DNA of 13,493 bases. Origin: Thermoflexus sp035573655 (GTDB lineage Bacteria > Chloroflexota > Anaerolineae > Thermoflexales > Thermoflexaceae). The position numbers and the translations under genes are program-made. Below, in pieces: positions 1 to 7,118 of this stretch; the stretch's first letter is position 1; the number at the start of each line of letters is the position of its first letter. Under the pieces are notes generated by a model. The model worked only from the letters and a program-made list of their open reading frames with translations, was not told the DNA's origin and did no database searches. The stretch spans positions 1-13,493 of the forward strand of contig DATMAC010000084.1 of the NCBI GenBank assembly GCA_035573655.1, given 5' to 3'.

Positions 1-21
1 ATCCGCAGGGCTGGGGCATCC

Positions 22-52
22 ATCGGGGCGGGATCTCTCCCGCCCCGATTTC
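22..52 (+). terminator. Intrinsic terminator-like hairpin of an upstream gene
   Basis: A perfect 12-bp stem (22-33 with 38-49) closes a 4-base TCTC loop and is followed on the plus strand by a short T-rich tail (TTTCATTCC). This fits the end of a plus-strand gene lying left of the window. The tail is weak, so termination strength is uncertain. No coding sequence is visible between 1 and 239. Confidence 0.55.
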
Positions 53-59
53 ATTCCTT

Positions 60-133
60 AGCTGCTCATCTTTGCGAGCGGAAACCGGGAGGAAGGCCTC
101 CCGCCAAGCGTAGGGGATGAAGAGCGAGCAGCT
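60..133. repeat. Nested inverted repeats
   Basis: An outer pair of 8-base arms (AGCTGCTC at 60-67 and GAGCAGCT at 126-133) encloses a tight hairpin with 7-bp arms CGGGAGG/CCTCCCG (86-92 and 97-103) and an AAGG loop. The arrangement could fold as a small structured RNA or be part of an intergenic palindromic repeat. No promoter was recognised. Confidence 0.35.
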
Positions 134-175
134 CGGAGCTAGCGCTCATCCCTTGATAAAGTTCAACCCATCTGC

Positions 176-222
176 GCCCACCGTCCAGCATCAGCGGACG
201 GCGCTGATGCTGGACGGTGGGC
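176..222 (-). terminator. Perfect 21-bp hairpin after the methyltransferase gene
   Basis: Positions 176-196 are exactly complementary to 202-222, with a 5-base loop. The hairpin begins 18 bases after the methyltransferase stop codon, so it can end the minus-strand operon transcript or protect its 3' end. There is no T-tract on either side, so it may instead be a dispersed palindromic element. Confidence 0.5.
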
Positions 223-239
223 CACCAATCAAGATCAAT

Positions 240-1304
240 TTAAGCCCGCGCGATGTAAATGGCGTGCATCGGGTCGCCTTCCAGATGATGGACCTGGACG
301 TCGGAGAATCCAGCCCCTTTCAGATATTCCTGCGCCATCTGTTCCCCCCACATCGTCCCCAGCCCTTCACCCCCCTGCGCCAGTGAGACCGTCATGCAAT
401 GCATGACCGACACCCCATACAGCGCAGGACCGAACGGGTGGTCCAGGTTCTCTTCCAAACGGCTGGAAGCCGCCATGTCCATCATCAGGAAAACCCCTCC
501 CGGACGCAGGGCACGGGTGATGTTGGCCAGAACGACCTTGGGCTTGGCGAGATCGTGAATGACGTCGAACGCAGTCACGAGATCGAATTCCCCAGGCAAC
601 CCGGCGGCGACGTCGGCAACCTCGAAGCGCGCGTTCCGGAGCTTCCAACCGGCCGCTTCGGCGCGCGCGGCCTCAATGCCCTCAGGCGAGAAATCCACGC
701 CCACGAAACGGCTGTTGGGGAACGCACGGGCCATCACATTGACGGCATGCCCTTGTCCAGTCCCGAGGTCGATCACGTCCATGCCGGAGCGCAAGCGCTC
801 CACCACCCCGTCCGCCAAGGGCAAGATCCCCTCCACCAACGCTGTGTCAAACAGCGCTGCGCTCTCCTCGGCCTGAAGCCGTTGAAAGTCGGGATACTTC
901 TCGTAGCCGACGCCACCACCTTCCCGGAACGCACGGCCGACGTCCCCCTCAACGGCGGAAAGCAGCCGGATGTACTGTGTGAAAAAGGCGAGGTTGTTCG
1001 GGCCAGCTGATCGCGTGAGGAAGGCAGCATGTTCGGGAGGAAGCACGTACGTCTCGGTGGCCGGGTCGTACGAGACGATCCGCGCCACGACCATGCCCCC
1101 GAGCCACTCCCGCACGTAGCGCTCCTGAAGCCCAGTGGCTTGGGCAATGGCGTCGCTGGTTGCCGCCGGCATTTCGGCCATGGTATCGAAGAGGCGGGTC
1201 TGATGGCCGATGCTCACCAGGATTCCCAGGAACGCGTCATTGAGCAGCGCCATCATCCTTCCGGCGAACGCCTCCGCCTTCGCTTGATCCATCGCTTCGT
1301 TCAT
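240..1304 (-). CDS. Class I SAM-dependent methyltransferase with N-terminal winged helix (Rv2258c-like)
   Basis: A cytoplasmic SAM-dependent methyltransferase; the methyl acceptor cannot be told from sequence. The N-terminal ~100 residues form the winged-helix/dimerisation part, with the typical GLQERYVREWLGGMV stretch near residues 59-73. The Rossmann methyltransferase domain follows: motif I VIDLGTGQGHAV (~178-189), an acidic strand end VGVDFSPEG (~202-210), FDLVTAFDVIHDL (~241-253), and a post-motif LRPGGVFLMMD (~267-277). Two ATGs lie side by side (1307 and 1304). The ribosome site GGAGG (1315-1311) is only 3 nt from the first and 6 nt from the second. The duplicated copy upstream starts at the equivalent of the second, so 1304 is preferred (354 residues). 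It is the last gene of a minus-strand operon, following a broken copy of its own 5' end. Family assignment is firm; substrate is unknown. Confidence 0.9.
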   Translation of the reverse strand: MNEAMDQAKAEAFAGRMMALLNDAFLGILVSIGHQTRLFDTMAEMPAATSDAIAQATGLQERYVREWLGGMVVARIVSYDPATETYVLPPEHAAFLTRSAGPNNLAFFTQYIRLLSAVEGDVGRAFREGGGVGYEKYPDFQRLQAEESAALFDTALVEGILPLADGVVERLRSGMDVIDLGTGQGHAVNVMARAFPNSRFVGVDFSPEGIEAARAEAAGWKLRNARFEVADVAAGLPGEFDLVTAFDVIHDLAKPKVVLANITRALRPGGVFLMMDMAASSRLEENLDHPFGPALYGVSVMHCMTVSLAQGGEGLGTMWGEQMAQEYLKGAGFSDVQVHHLEGDPMHAIYIARA

Positions 1305-1368
1305 CATCCACCTCCAAGAATCGGTTTACGGTACATGGCTGCTATCGCCCTGTCGGCCCAACTATCGC

Positions 1369-1568
1369 TTAGGCAGGAGATCGCTCACGGCCCACCCCCA
1401 CTGCCTTCTTGATCTCTTCAAGTTCCGCCAGCGCCCCCTTCCTGATCTCACGCCCAGCTAGCCAGCAGTGCCTGATCGAGAGCAGCAAGCTCAGCGTGCC
1501 GTTGTTGAGGGTGTGAACATTTGGCGGGCGAAAGCCTTCGCCTTCGCTTGATCCATCGTTTCGTTCAT
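1369..1568 (-). pseudogene. Truncated, frameshifted duplicate of the methyltransferase 5' end
   Basis: The gene has a good start: the ribosome site TAGGAGGTAG sits just upstream of ATG 1568. Its first 14 codons match the intact methyltransferase almost exactly (MNETMDQAKAKAFA against MNEAMDQAKAEAFA; about 39 of 42 bases). The frame then stops at TGA 1491-1493. In the next frame, entered by losing one base around 1507-1517, similarity continues as LNNGTLSLLLSIRH against LNDAFLGILVSIGH. It then runs into unrelated residues ending ALAELEEIKKAVGVG and a stop at 1369. So this is a paralogous copy reduced to about 35 recognisable codons by a 1-base deletion and loss of the methyltransferase domain. 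The origin of the tail is not recognised. It lies between the SnoaL gene and the intact copy, on the same strand. Confidence 0.75.
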
Positions 1569-1594
1569 CGTCTACCTCCTATAGCGCGTGGCCG

Positions 1595-2020
1595 TTACAG
1601 CCCAGGCGGCTCATCCCCTAGCCCCAACTGTTGGGCCAAAACGACCTCATCAACCTGCTCGTCCAACTCAGCGATCATGTCGTTCTCCAACCGTGTGGTT
1701 ACCACGCCCGTAATCTCAACCCGCTTCCCGGTGGGTGGAATCTCGCCCCGCGGGCCGGTGTGCGTCCCCGTAAATTGGTAACAGGTGATCAGGCGATCTC
1801 CCTCCAAGGTTTGCGACACAATTGTCAGGCGAGAATCGGGAAAGGCGATCCGGCTATCTCGGATATTTGTGACCCACTCGTTTGCGCCCCCCGCTTTGTC
1901 ATTGTGGCGATAGATCACCTGCGGGCTGATGAGCCTTCCAATCGCATCGCCGTATTGATTACCGTTGACAGCTTCCACTACTTGCCGAACGATTTGTTTG
2001 TGTTTCTCGTCGTGCATCAT
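1595..2020 (-). CDS. SnoaL-like / ester cyclase family protein (NTF2-like fold)
   Basis: A 141-residue soluble protein with the signature of the SnoaL-like ester cyclase group: YQFTGTHTGP near residues 81-90 followed by PPTGKRVEITG (~95-105), and an early VIYRHND segment (~35-41). These proteins share the NTF2-like cone fold and include polyketide cyclases, but most members have no known substrate, and no polyketide synthase is in this window. The start at 2020 is supported by AGGAGG at 2034-2029 with 8-nt spacing; a second ATG follows directly. It lies 39 nt downstream of the membrane-protein gene and 26 nt upstream of the methyltransferase remnant, which suggests co-transcription. Confidence 0.85.
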   Translation of the reverse strand: MMHDEKHKQIVRQVVEAVNGNQYGDAIGRLISPQVIYRHNDKAGGANEWVTNIRDSRIAFPDSRLTIVSQTLEGDRLITCYQFTGTHTGPRGEIPPTGKRVEITGVVTTRLENDMIAELDEQVDEVVLAQQLGLGDEPPGL

Positions 2021-2059
2021 CTTACTGGCCTCCTGTCTGTTCTGATCTCTCCACCATTG

Positions 2060-2713
2060 TCACATTGTCATTTTTGCCATCGTCGGTTGGCTTTCCCGCA
2101 TACCTTCACCTGCGCTCGACAAAACGGCATAGCCCAACCAGAGATAGGCAACACCGATGAGCACTCCACCGATGGCAAGGAAAATGGCCGGCAGCGGCGG
2201 TGTGAAAATCGCCAGCGGGGTGCCGGCAATGAGCGAAGCTGCCGCCCAGCGTGGCAGGACGCCCGCCCGGATGATGGCAATCCCGAATAACACGTAGCCG
2301 ATCCCAAAGGTGTAAAGCGTTCCCAGCAAGATTGGCTCGAGCAATCCGCCGAACACCGGCCCGGTCGGGGCTAATGCTGCTTCGGCAATCTCGCTCTGTG
2401 CTAGGCCTGGCAGAACAATCCCTTCAATGAGGAGAAGGGGACCGCTCAGCGCCGCTGAGCTGACAAAACTGACGACAAACCCAATCAGCCCGAGAACGCC
2501 AGCCTTTTCCGCCTGCCGGGCATGCACACCGATCAACCCCAGCAGGCTGATGAGAAAGCCGACGCCGATGGCGAAGTGGGTTGGTCCCCAAAGGAGGTGT
2601 GCCAGGGCATCGGGAGCCGTCTCATCCGGGTGCAGGATCAGGCCGATCCCTAAGATCACACCGGCGACGATCAGCGCGCCGCCGCTCCAGCGAACCTGTT
2701 TTGTGGATACCAT
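2060..2713 (-). CDS. Six-helix integral membrane protein of unknown function (DUF4386-like)
   Basis: A 217-residue polytopic membrane protein. Hydrophobic segments fall near residues 10-28, 44-63, 71-91, 120-147, 157-172 and 174-197, with short polar loops and a hydrophilic C-tail. The overall look, with an HPDE motif after the first helix, resembles small DUF4386-type membrane proteins, but I do not recognise a defining motif. The start at 2713 has a strong ribosome site (CAGGAGGT) immediately upstream. It is the first gene of the minus-strand operon, so the regulatory sequences at 2740-2850 would control it together with the SnoaL and methyltransferase genes. Confidence 0.75.
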   Translation of the reverse strand: MVSTKQVRWSGGALIVAGVILGIGLILHPDETAPDALAHLLWGPTHFAIGVGFLISLLGLIGVHARQAEKAGVLGLIGFVVSFVSSAALSGPLLLIEGIVLPGLAQSEIAEAALAPTGPVFGGLLEPILLGTLYTFGIGYVLFGIAIIRAGVLPRWAAASLIAGTPLAIFTPPLPAIFLAIGGVLIGVAYLWLGYAVLSSAGEGMRESQPTMAKMTM

Positions 2714-2813
2714 GGTGACCTCCTGTAAATGAGATTTGGGATCCTTTGAGCCGCTCCACTCACGGCTCGTGCCCTTACCCTAACACAAGCGCGTGGGACT
2801 GTCATCGTCAGAA

Positions 2814-2846
2814 ATGACTAAATTCAGAGGAAAAGATGACTAAATT
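2814..2846 (-). promoter_or_regulatory. Direct-repeat operator candidate upstream of the methyltransferase operon
   Basis: The 11-base sequence ATGACTAAATT occurs at 2814-2824 and again at 2836-2846, a period of 22 bp (two helical turns), so a regulator could contact both on one DNA face. A related GTCAT in the other orientation lies at 2801-2805. The site sits about 100-130 bp upstream of the first operon start. A weak promoter reading toward that gene (ATGACA, 17 bp, TAGGGT) lies just downstream. The adjacent LuxR-type protein is one possible ligand, but this is only inferred. Confidence 0.4.
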
Positions 2847-2853
2847 TCATCTA

Positions 2854-2886
2854 AGAAACCCGTTTTCTTAAAGAAAACGAGTTTCT
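2854..2886. repeat. 33-bp near-perfect palindrome
   Basis: Arms 2854-2869 and 2871-2886 are complementary at 15 of 16 positions around a single central A (AGAAAC then CGTTTTCTT, and the reverse). It is AT-rich, unlike its surroundings. It could be a dimeric regulator operator or a weak terminator hairpin; no T-tract follows on either strand. It lies between the operon's direct repeats and the left end of the insertion sequence. Confidence 0.5.
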
Positions 2887-2987
2887 CAGGCCATGCAATA
2901 GGGGTAGGTCTTACGTCTGCTCTCACTTAAACGTAGGTCTGCTCATATTCATCTATAGGTGGGCTATCCCCCGGAGGAGATGCAGCG

Positions 2988-3336
2988 ATGAAGGGGCAAG
3001 TTCTGGTGAAGCCCATCGCCATGCCAACGGTTGATGAGGATCAAGTGCGAATGGTCGAATTGCGAATTGAGAAAACAAGGGTGGACCGATCGAGCCATTG
3101 CTCAGCGGATTGGGTGCAGGGTCTGGACCGTGATCCACTGGATGAAGGCCTTTGCGCGCGGGGGGTGGGACGCCCTGGCGTACAAGTCCTGTGCCCCCAA
3201 AACCCCTCATCCCCTCCCGACGCCCGAAGCCGTTCGCCGGCGGATTCGGAAGATCCAACAAGCCCATCCCCGGTGGGGGGTGCGGCGGATCCGATGGAAG
3301 CTCTTGCGGGAAAGGATCCCGGAGGCTTTGCTCTGA
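2988..3336 (+). pseudogene. Transposase N-terminal fragment (IS481/integrase-type), broken by a 7-bp duplication
   Basis: ATG 2988 follows GGAGGAG (2973-2979) at 8-nt spacing. The frame reads MKGQVLVKPIAMP to VRMVEL and is then thrown off by an exact tandem repeat CGAATTG CGAATTG (3056-3069). Removing one copy restores MVELRKQGWTDRAIAQRIG, a helix-turn-helix, and the frame continues without a break through RWGVRRIRWKLLRE to a stop at 3334-3336. A helix-turn-helix followed by HPRWGVRRIR is typical of the N-terminal part of rve-type integrases (IS481 and relatives). The DDE catalytic core that should follow is absent. Neither the broken frame nor the restored one could encode an active enzyme. 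Confidence 0.75.
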
Positions 3337-3434
3337 GGGGTTCAGGCGCGATGAGGGACGGGCGAGTTTGGAGATGCGGCGGGGGGTGAAGAAGCGGCGG
3401 GAGGTTGTGGGGACGCAAAGGGTGGATTGGATGA

Positions 3435-3659
3435 GGAAGGGGAGTCTGTGAGGGAAAGCGGTTCGGGTGGGGAAACGGGCGGCCGGTCCAACGGTTCGCA
3501 TCCATTTTCGATGGCGAAGGGAACGAGATCCAGATCATTGGGCGCGATGCGTGGGGGAGGGTGCGGGAGGAGCGGGTTTTGGAATGGTTCACCGAAGATG
3601 GGCTATGGGCAGGGTTGGCCGAGGAGGGTTCAAACGAGCGTTGTCCGACCTACGTTTAG
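3435..3659 (+). pseudogene. Open frame ending in the right inverted repeat of the insertion sequence
   Basis: An open frame of about 74 codons without a convincing start. It reads VQRFASIFDGEGNEIQII and then GRVREERVLEWFTEDGLW, and ends with PTYV and TAG inside the right terminal repeat. It is in the same frame as ATG 2988. It is probably the C-terminal remnant of the element's gene, left after an internal deletion between about 3337 and 3434. I do not recognise its domain, so a passenger gene fragment is also possible. Confidence 0.35.
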
Positions 3660-3679
3660 GTGACAGCCTGTCCTCCGCT

Positions 3680-6600
3680 CTAGCCGTGGGTGGGCCTGAC
3701 CAGCCCCTTCTCGACGGCCCAGGCGGCGATCTGCGTACGTGAGGTGAAGCCCAGCTTGGCGAGGATGTTGCCGACGTGGGTCGCAACCGTGCGGTCGGCG
3801 AGGAAGAGCGCCTGGGCGATCTCGTGGTTCGACTTTCCCTGTGCGATCAGCGCCGCCACCTCGCGCTCGCGCTCTGTCAACCCGCCGTACTCTTTCTTCA
3901 GGGCACGGCGGGTCGAGGCTGCGGGGATCATAGCGATGGCGTTGCGCCGGAACTGTTCGCGCAGCGTCTCGTCAGCCACGGTTGTGGCAAGCTCATGAAT
4001 CAGCGCTCGCGCCGCCGAGAAGGCCTCCTCCGCCTGCTCGTAGCGGCGTTGAGTTCGGTACAGTCTGCCCAGGCTGACCTGAATCCGCCAGAGCATGGGG
4101 CGCATCTCCAGGAGGAACGCCCCCTCACATCCGGCGCGCAACTCCGCCTCGGCCTCAGCCCGGCGCCCCAGCCCCACCAGCGCCTCGCCGCGTAGCCGCG
4201 ACAGGCGTGGAATCACCTGCCCCTCGGAGCGGTTCGCAGTGTACGCGAGCTTCTGTTCAAGGATGTGCAGCGCCAGCGCCGGGTCGCCGCTAACCAGGGC
4301 CCGTTCAGCGTTGGCGCACCAACATAGCCGTTGCCCTATCGTCTGGGCTGGCGTATCGGGACGAAGCACAGCGGCCAGCAGGGCCTCTGCCCGCGCCAAC
4401 TCCTTTTGGGCAATAATTACCGAGGCGAGATACCCCGACGTGATGCTGACCCAGATCCGCGAGTTGAGCGCCTGCGCCAGCGTCAACGCCTGCTCAAGGT
4501 GCTGCCGTGCGGCAGGTAAGGCGAGCAGATCAAGGTGCAACGCGCCTAAAGAGAAGTGCGCAAAGATCAGCCACTGGTGGTGCTGGATGTCCTCGGCGAC
4601 CTCCAAGGCCGCCTGGCCCCAGGCCAATCCCCGTTCATAGTCGCCGTGTATGCCGAAGTACTGTGCGCATCCGGCCAGGATATAGGCCTCACCGGAGCGA
4701 TAATCGATCTCACGAGCGATCTGCAGCGCCGTCTCCACCTTGTCCACAGCGCCGGGTAGAGGCAGCTCTGGAAAGCATGTATCGGTTTCGTACACCCTGC
4801 CGCGCATCACCCACATGGGCAGACTCGCTGCCAGCCCCTGGCGATCCCCCAGCTGGCGAAACAACTCCACCGCACGCTGGTAATAGGCGGCGCCCTGGAT
4901 CGGGGCGCCGCCGATGTAGCTCGTCATCCCCAACAGGTCGAGCGTCTCTGCGATGCCGCGTTCGTCGCCAAGCGCAGTAAACATCTCAAGCGCTTCCTGA
5001 TGGTAACGCAGCGCCTCTGTTGGCTGCTCGGCGTTCATGTGCCAGTTGCCCAACCGGTTCAGGCTGTGACCAAGGACCGCCGGATCACCCAATGCACGCG
5101 CTAGGTTTAGCGCTCGCCCAAAGTAGTCCCCAGTCTGGATGTAGTCCCGCGAGGCCCAAAGGAAGCCCAGAGCGATCAGTGTCTGCCACTCTGCCCGGCA
5201 GTCGTTTACCGCTTGAGCCATATGCAGTGCAGCCTCGTAGTCGGCTTGAGCACGCTCAAAGTCGCCTATGGTCTCATAGGCCTGGCCGCGAGCGCAATAG
5301 AGTTGCACAGGTGCGGGCAGCGACAGATGCTCCGATGCCTTCACTGCGCGAGTGAATTGCTCAATGGCCACGCGCGGCGCGTACATCGCCTGCGCCCGCT
5401 CTCCGGCACGCGTCGCATACTCCAGCGCCTTCTCCCAAGCCTGCGCCTGGTAGAAATGATAGGCCAGGTCGCCAATGTGCGCGTCCAGGGAATCCGTGTG
5501 CAGGCGCTCCAGCGTCTCACCGACGACGCGATGCAGCTGCCTGCGCTCCCACATGAGCAGGCCGGCGTATACTGCCTCCTGCGTCAGTGCGTGGCGAAAC
5601 GCGAACTCGTCCGCCGGTCCCTCGACGATCAAGCGCGCCGCGACCCCTTCCTTCAGCCTTTCAAGCAAGTCCTCCTTATTCATCCGGGTTAGCTCCTGAA
5701 GCAGCGCGAAATCAAAGCGCCGCCCCGCCACCGCCGCGAGCACAAGCAGCTCCCTCGCCGCTGGACTGACGTGCACCAGCCGCCGCTGCACCGCGTCCTG
5801 GATGCTGCGCGGAATGTGCAGCTCGCCCACCGGCTTGCGATCCCATCCTCTCTGGGTGTGGAAAATCTCCCCAGCGGCGACCAACGATTTCAGCACCTCC
5901 TCAACAAAGAACGGATTGCCCTCCGTCAGGGCGTAGATCGGCTGCAGAAACTCTGTTCGCACCGGACGCCGCTGGTCAAAGATCGCCCGGATCATCGCAT
6001 CCACTTCTTCCATCGTCAGGCGGCCTAACACCAACTCGCTCGCCAAACGTGCGCGGTCCAGTTCGGCTAGGAAATGGCTCAGGCTCGGGTTCGCTTCGTC
6101 GTTGCGGTACGTCGTCAATAGGAGAATGGACTGAGAGGGAATGCGTCGCGCCCAGTGGAGTAGGAACTCCAGGCTGGTGTCATCGCTCCAGTGCAGGTCC
6201 TCCAGGATGACCAACAGCGGCATCCGCGATGCGAGGCGGGCGAAGAACTCCATCAGCGCCTGGAAGAGATGGCGTTTCTCTTGTTCGGGGTTGAGGGCCG
6301 GTGTGGGCGTCAGGTCGGGCAGGCGGTTAGCCAGTTCGGGGAGCAGCTTGACGAGTTCGTGGGCGGCAGGCCCCAGGTCATGGGCGATGTCCGCTGCAGA
6401 ACGGGCGGTGAAACGCGCACGCAACAGGTCCAGGAGTGGGGCGTAAGGCAGCACGCGGTCCGGCTCGTAGCACTGGCCTTGCAGGATGGGCATCTGGCGT
6501 GAGTGGGCGCGGGATTTCGCTTCGGCGACCAGGCGTGATTTGCCGATGCCAGCCTCGCCGGCCAGCACGACTGTCTGCCCGTGTCCAGCGCATGCCCCCT

Positions 6601-6691
6601 CCAGCGCTTGCTCCAGCGTGCGCAGTGGCGCCTCCCGCCCGATAACGACGGGGCATTCTATGCGGAAAGTTGGCGGTGGCGAAGGGCCCAT
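3680..6691 (-). CDS. Large AAA-ATPase/TPR LuxR-family transcriptional regulator (LAL/MalT-like)
   Basis: A ~1003-residue cytoplasmic signal-integrating transcription factor. An N-terminal AAA_16-type ATPase carries Walker A GEAGIGKS (~45-52) and Walker B LLVILEDLHW (~159-168). A long helical middle section (~400-900) has repeated TPR-like units such as ALEYATRAGERA and ALRYHQEALEMFTALGD. The C-terminus (~936-1003) is a LuxR helix-turn-helix, LTEREREVAALIAQGKSNHEIA. In this family, ligand or ATP state controls oligomerisation and promoter activation. The start at 6691 is chosen because AGGAGG lies at 6705-6700 with 8-nt spacing; a GTG 24 nt further upstream has no such site. It is on the same strand as the methyltransferase operon, whose first gene begins about 1 kb downstream, so that operon is a candidate target. 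The ligand is unknown. Confidence 0.93.
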   Translation of the reverse strand: MGPSPPPTFRIECPVVIGREAPLRTLEQALEGACAGHGQTVVLAGEAGIGKSRLVAEAKSRAHSRQMPILQGQCYEPDRVLPYAPLLDLLRARFTARSAADIAHDLGPAAHELVKLLPELANRLPDLTPTPALNPEQEKRHLFQALMEFFARLASRMPLLVILEDLHWSDDTSLEFLLHWARRIPSQSILLLTTYRNDEANPSLSHFLAELDRARLASELVLGRLTMEEVDAMIRAIFDQRRPVRTEFLQPIYALTEGNPFFVEEVLKSLVAAGEIFHTQRGWDRKPVGELHIPRSIQDAVQRRLVHVSPAARELLVLAAVAGRRFDFALLQELTRMNKEDLLERLKEGVAARLIVEGPADEFAFRHALTQEAVYAGLLMWERRQLHRVVGETLERLHTDSLDAHIGDLAYHFYQAQAWEKALEYATRAGERAQAMYAPRVAIEQFTRAVKASEHLSLPAPVQLYCARGQAYETIGDFERAQADYEAALHMAQAVNDCRAEWQTLIALGFLWASRDYIQTGDYFGRALNLARALGDPAVLGHSLNRLGNWHMNAEQPTEALRYHQEALEMFTALGDERGIAETLDLLGMTSYIGGAPIQGAAYYQRAVELFRQLGDRQGLAASLPMWVMRGRVYETDTCFPELPLPGAVDKVETALQIAREIDYRSGEAYILAGCAQYFGIHGDYERGLAWGQAALEVAEDIQHHQWLIFAHFSLGALHLDLLALPAARQHLEQALTLAQALNSRIWVSITSGYLASVIIAQKELARAEALLAAVLRPDTPAQTIGQRLCWCANAERALVSGDPALALHILEQKLAYTANRSEGQVIPRLSRLRGEALVGLGRRAEAEAELRAGCEGAFLLEMRPMLWRIQVSLGRLYRTQRRYEQAEEAFSAARALIHELATTVADETLREQFRRNAIAMIPAASTRRALKKEYGGLTEREREVAALIAQGKSNHEIAQALFLADRTVATHVGNILAKLGFTSRTQIAAWAVEKGLVRPTHG

Positions 6692-6965
6692 TGTCCTTGC
6701 CTCCTGTGGGCACACCGGAAGTCGAAGCCTTCCTCCCCCATCTCGCTTCTCATGAGCAGGTCTCTGCCTCTACCCAGAACCAGGCCCTTTCCGCTTTCCC
6801 TCGCGTGACCTGTCTGTAGACCCCCCACCCTAACGATTCCACACGACCCGAAAAGCCAACCACCTGTCCACCAGCGCCTGTAGAGCCCACCATCCTCAGA
6901 CCCGGACGCCACCCCGCCTCGCCGCAGTACCTCCGCCTTTCCGGGACAGGGAGGACAGCCGAACG
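6692..6965 (-). promoter_or_regulatory. Leader/upstream region of the LuxR-type gene
   Basis: About 270 bases without a gene. It holds the ribosome site AGGAGG (6705-6700). Two imperfect copies of CTGTAGA followed by a C-rich run lie around 6813 and 6879. I see no convincing promoter hexamers here. Transcription could therefore start nearby from a non-consensus promoter, or come by read-through of the small-RNA terminator just upstream. Confidence 0.3.
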
Positions 6966-7005
6966 AAAAACAAAAACGGCTCCCACCAAGTCCCGGCGGG
7001 AGCCG
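6966..7005 (-). terminator. Strong intrinsic terminator
   Basis: The arms CGGCTCCC (6977-6984) and GGGAGCCG (6998-7005) form a perfect 8-bp stem with a 13-base loop. On the minus strand the stem is followed directly by TTTTTGTTTTT (6976-6966), which sets the direction clearly. Confidence 0.85.
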
Positions 7006-7112
7006 CGCTTCGAGATATACTCAAGATGATCTCCGCGCCGCCTGCATCGGCGTGAGGAGCCGCCGTCCGGCTGGTGCCTCCACACCGCCGAGGGCTTTCT
7101 GTTTAAAAGGCT
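6966..7112 (-). ncRNA. Candidate small RNA (~147 nt)
   Basis: A compact transcription unit on the minus strand with no open frame worth calling. A near-consensus promoter lies at 7147-7119, the expected start is about 7112-7111, and a terminator hairpin with T-tract ends near 6966. Predicted folds include CGGC-GGTG/CACC-GCCG closing a UGGAGG loop, then CGGCG/CGCCG closing a GCUCCUCA loop. The second loop is complementary to purine-rich ribosome sites, and the two loops share a 4-base complement (GGAG/CUCC). I checked by eye for signal recognition particle RNA, 6S RNA, T-box and common riboswitch motifs and found none. It may instead be an attenuated leader of the LuxR-type gene, whose start is about 275 nt downstream. 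Confidence 0.55.
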
Positions 7113-7118
7113 GCCCCA

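Larger units (their letters stand above)
2923..3663 (+). mobile_element. Decayed insertion sequence with 19-bp terminal inverted repeats
   Basis: The left end (2923-2941, TCACTTAAACGTAGGTCTG) matches the reverse complement of the right end (3645-3663) at 17 of 19 positions. Between them lie a ribosome site, a transposase gene broken early, and a second open frame whose last codons (PTYV, stop) fall inside the right repeat. At about 741 bp the element is shorter than a full insertion sequence of this transposase type (usually 1 kb or more), so its middle is probably deleted. The ends may extend two bases outward (TG at the right). I see no clear target duplication. It lies 16 bp beyond the stop codon of the LuxR-type gene and separates that gene from the methyltransferase operon. 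Confidence 0.75.

Noticed and set aside
2953..3501. 182-codon minus-strand frame through the insertion sequence
   Set aside because: It is the antisense of the transposase fragment, rich in Pro/Arg/Ser as expected for GC-rich shadow frames, and spans the transposase start and helix-turn-helix.
6692..6715. GTG start for the LuxR-type gene at 6715
   Set aside because: ATG 6691 has AGGAGG at 8-nt spacing, and that ribosome site lies inside the extended frame.
6966..7112. Small RNA as signal recognition particle RNA, 6S RNA or T-box leader
   Set aside because: The conserved GGAAGGAAGCAGCC-type loop of SRP RNA, the long closing stem and central bubble of 6S RNA, and the T-box GGGTGGNACCGCG motif are all absent.
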